64,000 nucleotides of DNA from Tubulanus polymorphus (lineage: Eukaryota; Nemertea; Palaeonemertea; Tubulaniformes; Tubulanidae), in assembly GCF_964204645.1 (NCBI RefSeq), contig NC_134030.1:18109110-18173109 (forward strand), given 5' to 3'. A model generated the notes under the pieces. It was not told where the DNA came from and did not search any database. It saw only the letters and a program-made list of their open reading frames with translations. Shown in pieces: positions 43,001 through 56,966 of the stretch. Both the position numbers and the translations under genes were made by a program. The stretch's first letter is position 1, and each line of letters starts with the position of its first letter.

Positions 43001-46000
43001 GACAAAACCATAATATTGAATTGTCGCGGGCGACAAAACCAAAAAAATAATGTCGCGGGCGACTAAAACAAAATATAAAACCAAAATAATGAATTGTAGC
43101 GGGCGACAAAACCAAAAAGAAGAATTGTGGCGGGCGACAAAACCAAAATAATGAATTGTCGCTGGAGATAAAAACCAAGTAATGAATTGTCGTGGGCGAT
43201 TAAACCAAAATATTGAATTGTCGCGGGCGACAAAACCAAAATATTGAATTGTCGCGGGCGACAAAACCAAACTAATGAATTATCGCGGGCGAAAAAACCA
43301 AAAAAAAGAATTGTCGGGCGACAAAACCAAAATAATGAATTGTCGCGGGCGATAAAACCAAAATAATGAATTGTCGCGGGCGATAAAACCAAAATAATGA
43401 ATTGTCGCGGGCGACAAAACCAAAATAATGAATTGTCGCTGGCGATAAAACCAAAATAATGAATTGTCGCGGGCGATAAAACCAAAATAATGAATTGTCG
43501 CGGGCGACAAAACCAAAATAATGAATTGTCGCTGGCGATAAAACCAAAGTAGTGAATTGTCGCGGGCGATTAAACCAAAATAATGAATTATCGTGGGCGA
43601 TAAAACCAAAATATTGAATTGTCGTGGGCGATTAAACCAAAATAATGAATTGTCGCGGGCGACAAAACCAAAATATTGAATTGTCGCGGGTGACAAAACC
43701 AAAAAAAATATTGTCGCGGGCGACTAAAACCAAATATAAAACCAAACTAATGAATTGTCGCGGGCTACAAAACCAAAAAGAAGAATTGTGGCGGGCGACA
43801 AAACCAAAATAATGAATTGTCGCTGGAGATAAAACCAAAGTAATGAATTGTCGTGGGCGATTAAACCAAAATATTGAATTGTCGCGGGCGACAAAACCAA
43901 AATATTGAATTGTCGCGGGCGACAAAACCAAAAAAATATTGTCGCGGGCGACTAAAACAAAATATAAAACCAAAATAATGAATTGTAGCGGGCGACAAAA
44001 CCAAAAAGAAGAATTGTGGCGGGCGACAAAACCAAAATAATGAATTGTCGCTGGAGATAAAAACCAAGTAATGAATTGTCGTGGGCGATTAAACCAAAAT
44101 ATTGAATTGTCGCGGGCGACAAAACCAAAATATTGAATTGTCGCGGGCGACAAAACCAAACTAATGAATTATCGCGGGCGAAAAAACCAAAAAAAAGAAT
44201 TGTCGGGCGACAAAACCAAAATAATGAATTGTCGCGGGAGATAAAACCAAAATAATGAATTGTCGCGGGCGATAAAACCAAAATAATGAATTGTCGCGGG
44301 CGACAAAACCAAAATAATGAATTGTCGCTGGCGATAAAACCAAAATAATGAATTGTCGCGGGCGATAAAACCAAAAAAATGAATTGTCGCGGGCGACAAA
44401 ACCAAAATAATGAATTGTCGCTGGCGATAAAACCAAAGTAGTGAATTGTCGCGGGCGATTAAACCAAAATAATGAATTATCGTGGGCGATAAAACCAAAA
44501 TATTGAATTGTCGTGGGCGATTAAACCAAAATAATGAATTGTCGCGGGCGACAAAACCAAAATATTGAATTGTCGCGGGTGACAAAACCAAAAAAAATAT
44601 TGTCGCGGGCGACTAAAACCAAATATAAAACCAAACTAATGAATTGTCGCGGGCTACAAAACCAAAAAGAAGAATTGTGGCGGGCGACAAAACCAAAATA
44701 ATGAATTGTCGCTGGAGATAAAAACCAAGTAATGAATTGTCGTGGGCGATTAAACCAAAATATTGAATTGTCGCGGGCGACAAAACCAAAATATTGAATT
44801 GTCGCGGGCGACAAAACCAAAATATTGAATTATCGCGGGCGAAAAAACCAAAAAAAAGAATTGTCGGGCGACAAAACCAAAATAATGAATTGTCGCGGGC
44901 GATAAAACCAAAATAATGAATTGTCGCGGGCGATAAAACCAAAATAATGAATTGTCGCGGGCGACAAAACCAAAATAATGAATTGTCGCTGGCGATAAAA
45001 CCAAAATAATGAATTGTCGCGGGCGATAAAACCAAAATAATGAATTGTCGCGGGCGACAAAACCAAAATAATGAATTGTCGCTGGCGATAAAACCAAAGT
45101 AGTGAATTGTCGCGGGCGATTAAACCAAAATATTGAATTGTCGCGGGCGACAAAACCAAAATATTGAATTGTCGCGGGCGACAAAACCAAAAAAAATATT
45201 GTCGCGGGCGACTAAAACAAAATATAAAACCAAAATAATGAATTGTCGCGGGCGACAAAACCAAAAAGAAGAATTGTCGCGGTCGACAAAACCAAAATAA
45301 TGAATTGTCGCTGGAGATAAAACCAAAGTAACGAATTGTCGCGGGCGAAACAACCAAAATAATGAATTGTCGCGGGCGACAAAACCAAAATAATGAATTG
45401 TCGCGGGCGATAAAACCAAAATATTGAATTGTCGTGGGCGATTAAACCAAAATAATGAATTGTCGCGGGCGACAAAACCAAAATAATGAATTGTCGCGGG
45501 CGACAAAACCAAAAAAAGAATTGTGGGGCGACAAAACCAAAATAATGAATTTTCGCGGGCGACAAAACCAAAATAATGAATTGTCGCGGGCGATAAAACC
45601 AAAATATTGAATTGTCGTGGGCGATTAAACCAAAATAATGAATTGTCGCGGGCGACAAAACCAAAATAATGAATTGTCGCGGGCGACAAAACCAAAAAAA
45701 GAATTGTGGGGGCGACAAAACCAAAATAATGAATTGTCGCGGGCGACAAAACCAAAATGGTGAATTGTCCAGGCGACAAAAACAAAATGGTGAATTGTCG
45801 TGGGCGACAAAACCAAAATAATGAATTGTCGCGGGCGACAAAACCAAAATATTGAATTGTCGCGGGTGACAAAACCGAAAAAAATATTGTCGCGGGCGAC
45901 TAAAACAAAATATAAAACCAAAATAGATAAAACCTGGAGATAAAACCAAAGTAACGAATTGTCGCGGGCGAAAAAACCAAAATAATGAATTGTCGCGGGT

Positions 46001-49000
46001 GACAAAACCGAAAAAAATATTGTCGCGGGCGACTAAAACAAAATATAAAACCAAAATAGATAAAACCTGGAGATAAAACCAAAGTAACGAATTGTCGCGG
46101 GCGTAAAAACCAAAATAATGAATTGTCGCGGGCGACAAAACCAAAATAATGAATTGTCGCTGGCGATAAAACCAAAGTAGTGAATTGTCGCGGGCGATAA
46201 AACCAAAATATTGAATTTTCGCGGGCGACAAAACCAAAATAACGAATTGTCGCGGGCGATAAAACCAAAATATTGAATTGTCGTGGGCGATTAAACCAAA
46301 ATAATGAATTGTCGCGGGCGACAAAACCAAAATAGTGAATTGTCGCGGGCGACAAAACCAAAAAAAGAATTGTGGGGGCGACAAAACCAAAATAATGAAT
46401 TGTCGCGGGCGACAAAACCAAAATGGTGAATTGTCCAGGCGACAAAAACAAAATGGTGAATTGTCGTGGGCAACAAAACCAAAATGATGAATTGTCGCGG
46501 GCGACAAAACCAAAATATTGAATTGTCGCGGGTGACAAAACCGAAAAAATATTGTCGCGGGCGACTAAAACAAAATATAAAACCAAAATAATGAATTGTC
46601 GCGGGCTACAAAACCAAAAAGAAGAATTGTGGCGGGCGACAAAACCAAAATAATGAATTGTCGCTGGAGATAAAACCAAAGTAATGAATTGTCGTGGGCG
46701 ATAAAACCAAAATATTGAATTGTCGCGGGCGACAAAACCAAACTAATGAATTGTCGCGGGCGACAATGCCAAAAAAAGAATTGTGGGGGCAACAAAACCA
46801 AAATAATGAATTGTCGCGGGCGACAAAACCAAAATGGTGAATTGTCCAGGCGACAAAACCAAAATAATGAATTGTCGCGGGCGATAAAACCAAAATGATG
46901 AATTGTCTCGGGCGACAAAACCAAAATAATGAATTGTCGCGGGCGATAAAACCAAAATAATGAATTATCGCGGGCGATAAAACCAAAATATTGAATTGTC
47001 GCGGGAGATTAAACCAAAATAAAGAATTGTCGCGGGCGACAAAACCAAAATATTGAATTGTCGCGGGTGACTAAAACAAAATATAAAACCAAAATAATGA
47101 ATTGTCGCGGGCGACAAAACCAAAAAGAAGAATTGTCGCGGGCGACAAAACCAAAATAATGAATTGTCGCTGGAGATAAAACCAAAGTAATGAATTGTCG
47201 CAGGCGACAAAACCAAAATATTGAATTGTCACGGGCGACAAAACCAAAACATGGAATTGTCGCGGGCGACAAAACCAAACTAATGAATTGTAGTGGGCGA
47301 CAAAACCAAAAAAAGAATTGTCGGGGCGACAAAACCAAAACAATGAATTGTCGCGGGCGATAAAACCAAAATAATGAATTTTCGCGGGCGATAAAACCAA
47401 AATAATGAATTGTCACGGGCGATAAAACCAAAATGGTAAATTGTCGCGGGCGACAAAACCAAAATGGTGAATTGTCGCGGGCGACAAAACCAAAATAATG
47501 AATTGTCGCGGGCGACAAAACCAAAATAATGAATTATCGCGGGCAATAAAACCAAAATATTGAATTGTCGTGGGCGATTAAACCAAAATAATGAATTGTC
47601 GCGGGCGACAAAACAAAAATAATGAATTGTCGCGGGCGACAAAACCAAAAAAAGAATTGTGGGGGCGACAAAACCAAAATAATGAATTGTCGCGGGCGAC
47701 AAAACCAAAATGGTGAATTGTCCAGGCGACAAAAACAAAATGGTGAATTGTCGCGGGCGACAAAACCCAAATAATGAATTGTCGCGGGCGATAATACCAA
47801 AATGATGATTTTGTCTCGGGCGACAAAACCGAATAATGAATTGTCGCGGGCGATTAAACCAAAATAATGAATTATCGCGGGCGATAAAACCAAAATATTG
47901 AATTGTCGTGGGCGATTAAACCAAAATAATGAATTGTCGCGGGCGACAAAACCAAAATATTGAATTGTCGCGGGGGACAAAACCAAAAAAAATATTGTCG
48001 CGGGCGACTAAAACAAAATATAAAACCAAAATAATGAATTGTCGCGGGCTACAAAACCAAAAAGAAGAATTGTGGCGGGCGACAAAACCAAAATAATGAA
48101 TTGTCGCTGGAGATAAAACCAAAGTAATGAATTGTCGTGGGCGATTAAACCAAAATATTGAATTGTCGCGGGCGACAAAACCAAAATATTGAATTGTCGC
48201 GGGCGACAAAACCAAACTAATGAATTGTCGCGGGCGATAATACCAAAATGATGAATTGTCTCGGGCGACAAAACCAAATAATGAATTGTCGCGGGCGATA
48301 AAACCAAAATAATGAATTGTCGCGGGCGATAAAACAAAAATAATGAATTGTCTCGGGCGACAAAACCAAAATGGTGAATTGTCCAGGCGACAAAAACAAA
48401 ATGGTGAATTGTTGCGGGCGACAAAACCAAAATAATGAATTGTCGCGGGCGATAATACCAAAATGATGAATTGTCTCGGGCGACAAAACCGAATATTGAA
48501 TTGTCGCGGGCGATAAAACCAAAATATTGAATTGTCGTGGGCCATTAAACCAAAATAATGAATTGTCGCGGGCGACAAAACCAAAATAATGAATTGTCGC
48601 GGGCGACAAAACCAAAAAAAGAATTGTGGGGGCGACAAAACCAAAATAATGAATTGTCGCGGGCGACAAAACCAAAATGGTGAATTGTCCAGGCGACAAA
48701 AACAAAATTGTGAATTGTCGCGGGCGACAAAACCCAAATAATGAATTGTCGCGGGCGATAATACCAAAATGATGATTTTGTCTCGGGCAACAAAACCGAA
48801 TAATGAATTGTCGCGGGCGATTAAACCAAAATAATGAATTATCGCGGGCGATAAAACCAAAATATTGAATTGTCGTGGGCGATTAAACCAAAATAATGAA
48901 TTGTCGCGGGCGACAAAACCAAAATATTGAATTGTCGCGGGTGACAAAACCAAAAAAAATATTGTCGCGGGCGACTAAAACAAAACATAAAACCAAAATA

Positions 49001-52000
49001 ATGAATTGTCGCGGGCTACAAAACCAAAAAGAAGAATTGTGGCGGGCGACAAAACCAAAATAATGAATTGTCGCTGGAGATAAAACCAAAGTAATGAATT
49101 GTCGTGGGCGATTAAACCAAAATATTGAATTGTTGCGGGCGACAAAACCAAAATATTGAATTGTCGCGGGCGACAAAACCAAAACAAATATTGTCGCGGG
49201 GGACTAAAACAAAATATAAAACCAAAATAATGAATTGTCAAAACCAAAAAGAAGAATTGTCGCGGGCGACAAAACCAAAATGGTGAATTGTCGCGGGCGA
49301 CAAAACCAAAATGGTGAATTGTCCAGGCGACAAAAACAAAATGGTGAATTGTCGCAGGGGGGCAAAACCAAAATAATGAATTGTCGCGGGCGATAATACC
49401 AAAATGATGAATTGTCTCGGGCGACAAAACCGAATAATGAATTGTCGCGGGCGATAAAACCAAAATAATGAATTATCGCGGGCGATAAAACCAAAATATT
49501 GAATTGTCGCGGGAGACAAAACCAAAAAAAAATATTGTCGCGGGCGACTAAAACAAAATAGAAAACCAAAATAATGAATTGTCGCGGGTGACAAAACCAA
49601 AAAGAAGAATTGTCGCGGGCGACAAAACCAAAATATTGAATTGTCGTGGGCGATTAAACCAAAATAATGAATTGTCGCGGGCGACAAAACTAAAATAATG
49701 AATTGTCGCGGGCGACAAAACCAAAAAAAGAATTGTGGGGGAGACAAAGCCAAAATAATGAATTGTCGCGGGCGACAAAACCAAAATGGTGAATTGTCCA
49801 GGCGACAAAAACAAAATGGTGAATTGTCCCGGGCGACAAAACCAAAATAATGAATTGTCGCGGGCGACAAAACCAAAATATTGAATTGTCGCGGGTGACA
49901 AAACCAAAAAAAATATTGTCGCGGGCGACTAAAACAAAATATAAAACCAAAATAATGAATTGTCGCGGGCTACAAAACCAAAAAGAATTGTGGCGGGCGA
50001 CAAAACCAAAATAATGAATTGTCGCTGGAGATAAAACCAAAGTAATGAATTGTCGTGGGCGATTAAACCAAAATATTGAATTGTCGCGGGCGACAAAACC
50101 AAAATATTGAATTGTCGCGGGCGACAGAACCAAACTAATGAATTATCGCGGGCGAAAAAAACAAAAAAAAGAATTGTCGGGCGACAAAACCAAAATAATG
50201 AATTGTCGCGGGCGATAAAACCAAAATAATGAATTGTCGCGGGCGATAAAACCAAAATAATGAATTGTCGCGGGCGATAAAACCAAAATAATGAATTGTC
50301 GCGGTCGACAAAACCAAAATAATGAATTGTCGCTGGAGATAAAACCAAAGTAATGAATTGTCGCAGGCGACAAAACCAAAATATTGAATTGTCGCGGGCG
50401 ACAAAACCAAACTAATGAATTGTACTGGGCGACAAAACCAAAAAAAGAATTGTCGGGGCGACAAAACCAAAATAATGAATTGTCGCGGGCGATAAAACCA
50501 AAATAATGAATTGTCGCGGGCGATAAAACCAAAATAATGAATTGTCACGGGCGACAAAACCAAAATGGTGAATTGTCCAGGCGACAAAAACAAAATGGTG
50601 AATTGTTGCGGGCGACAAAACCATAATAATGAATTGTCGCGGGCGATAATACCAAAATGATGAATTGTCTCGGGCGACAAAACCAAAATAATGAATTGTC
50701 GCGGGCGATAAAACCAAAATAATGAATTGTCGCGGGCGATAAAACCAAAATAATGAATTGTCGCGGGCGATAAAACCAAAATAATGAATTGTCGCGGTCG
50801 ACAAAACCAAAATAATGAATTGTCGCTGGAGATAAAACCAAAGTAATGAATTGTCGCAGGCGACAAAACCAAAATATTGAATTGTCGCGGGCGACAAAAC
50901 CAAACTAATGAATTGTACTGGGCGACAAAACCAAAAAAAGAATTGTCGGGGCGACAAAACCAAAATAATGAATTGTCGCGGGCGATAAAACCAAAATAAT
51001 GAATTGTCGCGGGCGATAAAACCAAAATAATGAATTGTCACGGGCGACAAAACCAAAATGGTGAATTGTCCAGGCGACAAAAACAAAATGGTGAATTGTT
51101 GCGGGCGACAAAACCAAAATAATGAATTGTCGCGGGCGATAATACCAAAATGATGAATTGTCTCGGGCGACAAAACCGAATAATGAATTGTCGCGGGCGA
51201 CAAAACCAAACTAATGAATTGTACTGGGCGACAAAACCAAAAAAAGAATTGTCGGGGCGACAAAACCAAAATAATGAATTGTCGCGGGCGATAAAACCAA
51301 AATAATGAATTGTCGCGGGCGATAAAACCAAAATAATGAATTGTCACGGGCGACAAAACCAAAATGGTGAATTGTCCAGGCGACAAAAACAAAATGGTGA
51401 ATTGTTGCGGGCGACAAAACCAAAATAATGAATTGTCGCGGGCGATAATACCAAAATGATGAATTGTCTCGGGCGACAAAACCGAATAATGAATTGTCGC
51501 GGGCGACAAAACCAAAATAATGAATTGTCGCGGGCGACAAAACCAAAATAATGAATTGTCACGGGCGACAAAACCAAAATAATGAATTTTCGCTGGCGAC
51601 AAAACCAAAATATTGAATTGTCGCGGGTGACAAAACCAAAAAAAATATTGTCGCGGGCGACTAAAACAAAATATAAAACCAAAAAAATGAATTGTCGCGG
51701 GCTACAAAACCAAAAAGAAGAATTGTGGCGGGCGACAAAACCAAAATAATGAATTGTCGCTGGAGATAAAACCAAAGTAATGAATTGTCGTGGGCGATTA
51801 AACCAAAATATTGAATTGTCGCGGGTGACAAAACCAAAATATTGAATTGTCGCGGGCGACAAAACCAAACTAATGAATTGTCGCGGGCGATAATACCAAA
51901 ATGATGAATTGTCTCGGGCGACAAAACCAAATAATGAATTGTCGCGGGCGATAAAACCAAAATAATGAATTGTCGCGGGCGATAAAACAAAAATAATGAA

Positions 52001-54095
52001 TTGTCTCGGGCGACAAAACCGAATAATGAATTGTCGCGGGCGACAAAACCAAAATAATGAATTGTCGCGGGCGACAAAACCAAAATAATGAATTGTCGCT
52101 GGCGATAAAACCAAAGTAGTGAATTGTCGCGGGCGATAAAACCAAAATAATGAATTGTCGCGGGCGATAAAACCAAAATAATGAATTGTCGCGGGCGATA
52201 AAACAAAAATAATGAATTGTCGCGGGCGACAAAACCAAAATAATGAATTGTCGCGGGCGACAAAACCAAAATAATGAATTGTCGCTGGCGATAAAACCAA
52301 AGTAGTGAATTGTCGCGGGCGACAAAACCAAAATAATGAATTGTCGCGGGCGACAAAACCAAAAAAAGAATTGTGGGGGCGACAAAACCAAAATAATGAA
52401 TTGTCGCGGGCGACAAAACCAAAATGGTGAATTGTCCAGGCGACAAAAACAAAATGGTGAATTGTCGCGGGCGAGAAAACCAAAATAATGAATTGTCGCG
52501 GGCGATAAAACCAAAATAATGAATTGTCGCGGGCGACAAAACAAAAATAATGAATTGTCGCGGGCGACAAAACCAAAATAATGAATTGTCGCGGGCGACA
52601 AAACCAAAATAATGAATTGTCGCTGGCGATAAAACCAAAGTAGTGAATTGTCGCGGGCGACAAAACCAAAATAATGAATTGTCGCGGGCGACAAAACCAA
52701 AAAAAGAATTGTGGGGGCGACAAAACCAAAATAATGAATTGTCGCGGGCGACAAAACCAAAATGGTGAATTGTCCAGGCGACAAAACCAAAATGGTGAAT
52801 TGTCGCGGGCGACAAAAACAAAATGGTGAATTGTCGCGGGCGACAAAACCAAAATAATGAATTGTCGCGGGCGATAATACCAAAATGATGAATTGTCTCG
52901 GGCGACAAAACCGAATAATGAATTGTCGCGGGCGATAAAACCAAAATAATGAATTATCGCGGGCGATAAAACCAAAATATTGAATTGTCGCGGGTGACAA
53001 AACCAAAAAAAATATTGTCGCGGGCGACTAAAACAAAATATAAAACCAAAATAATGAATTGTCGCGGGCTACAAAACCAAAAAGAAGAATTGTGGCGGGC
53101 GACAAAACCAAAATAATGAATTGTCGCTGGAGATAAAACCAAAGTAATGAATTGTCGTGGGCGATTAAACCAAAATATTGAATTGTCGCGGGCGACAAAA
53201 CCAAAATATTGAATTGTCGCGGGCGACAAAACCAAAAAAAGAATTGTCGGGCGACAAAACCAAAATAATGAATTGTCGCGGGCGATAAAACCAAAATAAT
53301 GAATTGTCGCGGGTGACAAAACCAAAATGGTGAATTGTCGCGGGTTACAAAACCAAAATGGTGAATTGTTGCGGGCGACAAAACCAAAATAATGAATTGT
53401 GGCGGGTGATAAAACCGTAATAATGAATTGTCGCCGGCGATAAAACAAAAATAATGAATTGTCTCGGGCGACAAAACCAAAATAATGAATTATCGCGGGC
53501 GATAAAACCAAAATATTGAATTGTCGCAGGCGATAAAACCAAAATATTGAATTGTTGCGGGCGACAAAACCAAAAAAAGAATTGTCGCGGGCGACAAAAA
53601 CAAAATATAAAACCAAAATGATGAATTGTCGCGGGCGACAAAACCAAAATAATGAATTGTCACTGGCGATAAAACCAAAATAATGAATTGTCTCGGGCGA
53701 CAAAACCAAAATAATGAATTATCGCGGGCGATAAAACCAAAATATTGAATTGTCGCAGGCGATAAAACCAAAATATTGAATTGTTGCGGGCGACAAAACC
53801 AAAAAAAGAATTGTCGCGGGCGACAAAAACAAAATATAAAACCAAAATGATGAATTGTCGCGGGCGACAAAACCAAAATAATGAATTGTCACTGGCGATA
53901 AAACCAAAGTAGTGAATTGTCGTGGGCGATAAAACCAAAATATTGAATTTTCGCGGGCGACAAATCCAAAATAATGAATTGTCGCAAGCGATAAAACCAA
54001 AATAATGAATTGTCGCGGGCGATAAAACCAAAATATTGAATTGTCGCGTGTGACAAAACCAAAATAATGAATTGTCGCGGGCGACAAAATCAAAA
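40094..54095. repeat. Main satellite block, 31-bp monomer, about 450 copies
   Basis: Consensus monomer GGGCGACAAAACCAAAATAA followed by TGAATTGTCGC. Variants have CGATAAAACC, TATTGAATTG, GTGGGGGCGAC or CTGGAGATAAAACC. Adjacent perfect monomers create a 16-bp dyad TTGTCGCGGGCGACAA. Because 31 is not a multiple of three and the minus-strand monomer has no stop in any phase, the minus strand is open for hundreds of codons in all three frames (up to 543), with a 31-residue peptide period; these are not genes. The plus strand is closed by TAA and TGA. Segments several hundred bases long recur, showing higher-order organisation. Confidence 0.98.
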
Positions 54096-54100
54096 TCATT

Positions 54101-55138
54101 GTTTTCTCGCGTTATTTTAGTTTTATCGTTTCGTCGTAATGTCGCCCTCATTTGCATATTCGTGTTTTTTTATCTCATCAGCCACCATGCTAAAGCCTTA
54201 AGGTCGCGTAAAACTCGATAAACACTTCAAGCGACACAGCGAACGATCTCCTTTCCCCCACAGCGAACGCTTACTCCGAATGTCAAGTGTGAGTCCAGCA
54301 TACGGATAGGAGTGTGTTATATACTTGTATTTAGTAAATACCTTGTGCATTTGACAATGATCGGTATGTACTGTAGGAAATATAGAGTATTGATAAATGG
54401 TTGAAGCCCGCGGCTGAATAAAGTAATATATTCTTTTATTTTGATACCTCGTCGACATAACAGCTTTTCTCCGCCCTATCTCTTCGGCCTGTTTAGTTTA
54501 GGCCTACGATTCCCCGGTACACTAAAGATTTATCTTAGTAAATACACGGTTAATTCGGTAAAGAAAAATAGGTATTGTTAAACTAACTCCTTGAAACCCG
54601 CAGCCAAATCACTGGTAGTAATAAATTAATTTGTACTCGATTTGATTCTCATGATGAGGAGAAACTCGCAGCTGATCCCCGGAACGACGATGTAGTAACA
54701 CACGTCGATTCGTCGATGTTTGCGGCTCGACAGTGCTTTTAAAATCTAAAGTAGTAAATTTCCAGTGTATCGGTAATATGATTTGATGAGGAAAATGGGC
54801 TATTGTTAAAATCACTGCTTGAAGACCGCGACTGAATGTGAAGTCTGCGGCAATAAATTAGTTCATTTATACTTGAATTGATAATCGAAGTGACAGTCGG
54901 CCTGCGGGTTGATTTCGGGATGACGACTCGAAAAACATGTCGCCCCATTGAATGGGGCTAAATTTTCGATGTTTACAGCCCGACAGCGCTTTTGTAACGA
55001 TGATTCGTGAAAAAACACGCGGGCTATTTGTAGATCTCAGTGAGCTGAACGATATTATATGGATTGTATATGAAACAGCGGTAAGGTAATAGAGCCTATG
55101 TTCCTTTGGTAAAAAAAGTGTGGAAGAAAATAATAATA
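54101..55138. repeat. Satellite-flanking duplicated segment, copy 1
   Basis: Near-identical to 58021-59285. From TTATTTTAGTTTTATCGTTT through AAGCGACACAGCGAACGATC to GTGTGGAAGAAAATAATAAT. Internally it has three diverged subrepeats around TTGAAGCCCGCGGCTGAATA, CTTGAAACCCGCAGCC and CTTGAAGACCGCGACTGAAT near 54400, 54590 and 54820. Minus-strand frames such as 54198-54458 occur in both copies, but nothing shows that they code. Confidence 0.85.
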
Positions 55139-55142
55139 ATAA

Positions 55143-55510
55143 ATATAGCTGCAAAGCAGCGATAACGGGTTTTCTGCACAGTCTTAGAATCCTGTTCAAC
55201 GGTGGATTTCGACGAAGCATTTGATAAGGCACAACATCAGCCATTACTAAACAGGCTATTAGGAAACAGTATCAATGATAGGTCGCCCAAATGGCTCAGC
55301 AGTTATCTCTGAACGAAAACTTGTAGCCCAAATCAACGGAACGCTTCATCTTGGAATAAGTCGGTCACACTAGTGGAGTCACGCAAGGTAGTATCCTAAG
55401 TTGTCTTCTGTTTAATGTCCTGACAAATGACATACACAGTAATCCAACATATACCAGACCGAGTAAATTTCCAAATCGACCTTAACACGCTGTTCGACCA
55501 AAAAACTTAA
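55143..55510 (+). pseudogene. LINE reverse transcriptase fragment, copy 2
   Basis: Same segment as 38285-38648 with a few percent substitutions. Starts ATATAGCTGCAAAGCAGCGA, includes DFDEAFDKAQHQPLLN and SGVTQGSILSCLLFNVLTND in different frames, and is likewise dead. It lies directly after flank copy 1. The matching start points of both copies show that this fragment was carried along in a larger duplication. Confidence 0.85.
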
Positions 55511-56040
55511 TGTTCCAACAAGAAAATCTTGATCGAATGAAAATAATTCTGTTTGATCGAACAATACTCTTTTTGCTTGAACCAAAAATTTTCTTCATTC
55601 TGACAAAAAATGTGTTCGAATAAAAAGCTATGTTATTGTTGAAATGAAATTTTCCCGGCAAAAAAATTTGGTCGAGCGAAAACAATTTTTTCGAACGAAT
55701 GTTTGAATGAAAACAATTCTGTTCGATTGAACTTTTTTCAATATACTTGTTCGAACGAAAAACTTAATGTTCTGACAAGAAAATTATGTTCAAATTAAAA
55801 AAGATTCTGTTCAATTGAACGATAGTTCGAACGAAAAACCTTTCGTTTGGACAAAAAAAAGTTTGTTCAACTTTGTTCTTACGATTTTTTCAAATTGGTT
55901 CAATCGTATAGAATATTATTGGTTCGAACGAAATAAATTTTGTTCCGACGAAAGAATTTTCAAGCGAAAGGTCTTTTGAACGAAAAAAAGATATTTCTGG
56001 TGCTTCGAAGTAACTTAAAGCCGGATGTAGGTTAGTCTTG
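55511..56040. repeat. Degenerate TTCGAACGAAAA-rich sequence
   Basis: Many diverged repeats of TTCGAACGAAAAA, CTTAATGTTCTGACAAGAAAA and GATTCTGTTCAATTGAAC. The words TTCCGACAAAACC at the left satellite edge resemble this material, so it may be related to the source of the satellite monomer. Confidence 0.6.
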
Positions 56041-56211
56041 TGACACGATGCGATCCTCGCGTTGCATCGCAAGTTTCAGTGCAAGTCGGTTGCAATACGA
56101 TTGTGTGCGACTAGTTTCTGCCAGTCGCAAGAGCGCGTCGGTTGGTTGTGACAGTCGTGTCGCGTCGCAGAAAGTAGAACACGTACGACTCCATGTGACT
56201 GGCGTTGCTGA

Positions 56212-56880
56212 AAGATGAGGACGCCAGTGATATGACGACCGAGTTTAAATTCGTCAAAACGTCACGATGTGTCAACATATTTATGTTGACTTGATGCGAT
56301 ATATCGCGATATATCGACATAAATATGGCGACTTGTCGAGTTGGAACGCGACAACTCGAGGCCCTTTATCGCTTCCGTAGATCTTTCATTAAGTAGGATC
56401 ACTTGAATGATCGCTTTAATATCACTTTAAAAAAATCTGCCAAAATGACCTTAATATTCGACACTATATGTACAGAAGCGATAAGGGGCCTCGAGATGTC
56501 GCGTTCCAACTCGTCAAGTCGCCATATTTATGTCAACATACCGCGATATATCGCGTCAAGTCGACATGAATATGTCGATATATCGTGACGTTTTGACAAC
56601 ATATTTCGTTTTCTCGACCATTTTCCTCGCGACAAGTCGACATATTCATGACGACTTGAAACTCAGTCGTCATATTACTAGCGTCCTCATCTTACATTTA
56701 GACATGTCTTCAAATGACGGCTTGTCCCGTGGAAAATGAGCAAAAAAGCGAAATTTGTTGTGAAAACGTCACGATATGTAGACATATTCATGTGGACTTG
56801 ACGCGATATATCGACATAAATATGGCGACTTGTCGAGTTTGAACGCGACAACTCGAGGCCCTTTATCGCTTCCGTACTAT
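56212..56880. repeat. Fold-back element with TCGACATAAATATGGCGAC arms
   Basis: GATGAGGACGCCAGTGATAT at 56215 is mirrored by the segment ending AGCGTCCTCATC near 56695. Inner arms share GGCCTCGAGnTGTCGCGTTC and ATGGCGACTTGTCGAGTTGG in opposite orientation, and a third partial arm lies at 56760-56880 in direct orientation. CGATATATCGCGATATATCG palindromes sit within the arms. No coding frame. Confidence 0.7.
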
Positions 56881-56966
56881 ATCAGATTAATCGACTTCAA
56901 AATAGGCGAAAGCATAAGTCTTTATTACGTTATTAATTGGCCTAATTATTCAAAAGCTAATAAAGT

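Noticed and set aside
40131-54157. Dozens of minus-strand reading frames of 60-543 codons with a repeating aromatic peptide
   Set aside because: They are produced by the 31-bp satellite, which is stop-free in all minus phases; overlapping frames encode the same peptide series and none has independent support.
54315-54462. Solo LTR (TGTTAT ... ATAACA with AATAAA)
   Set aside because: No matching target duplication, and the segment is one of three diverged internal subrepeats of the flank sequence.
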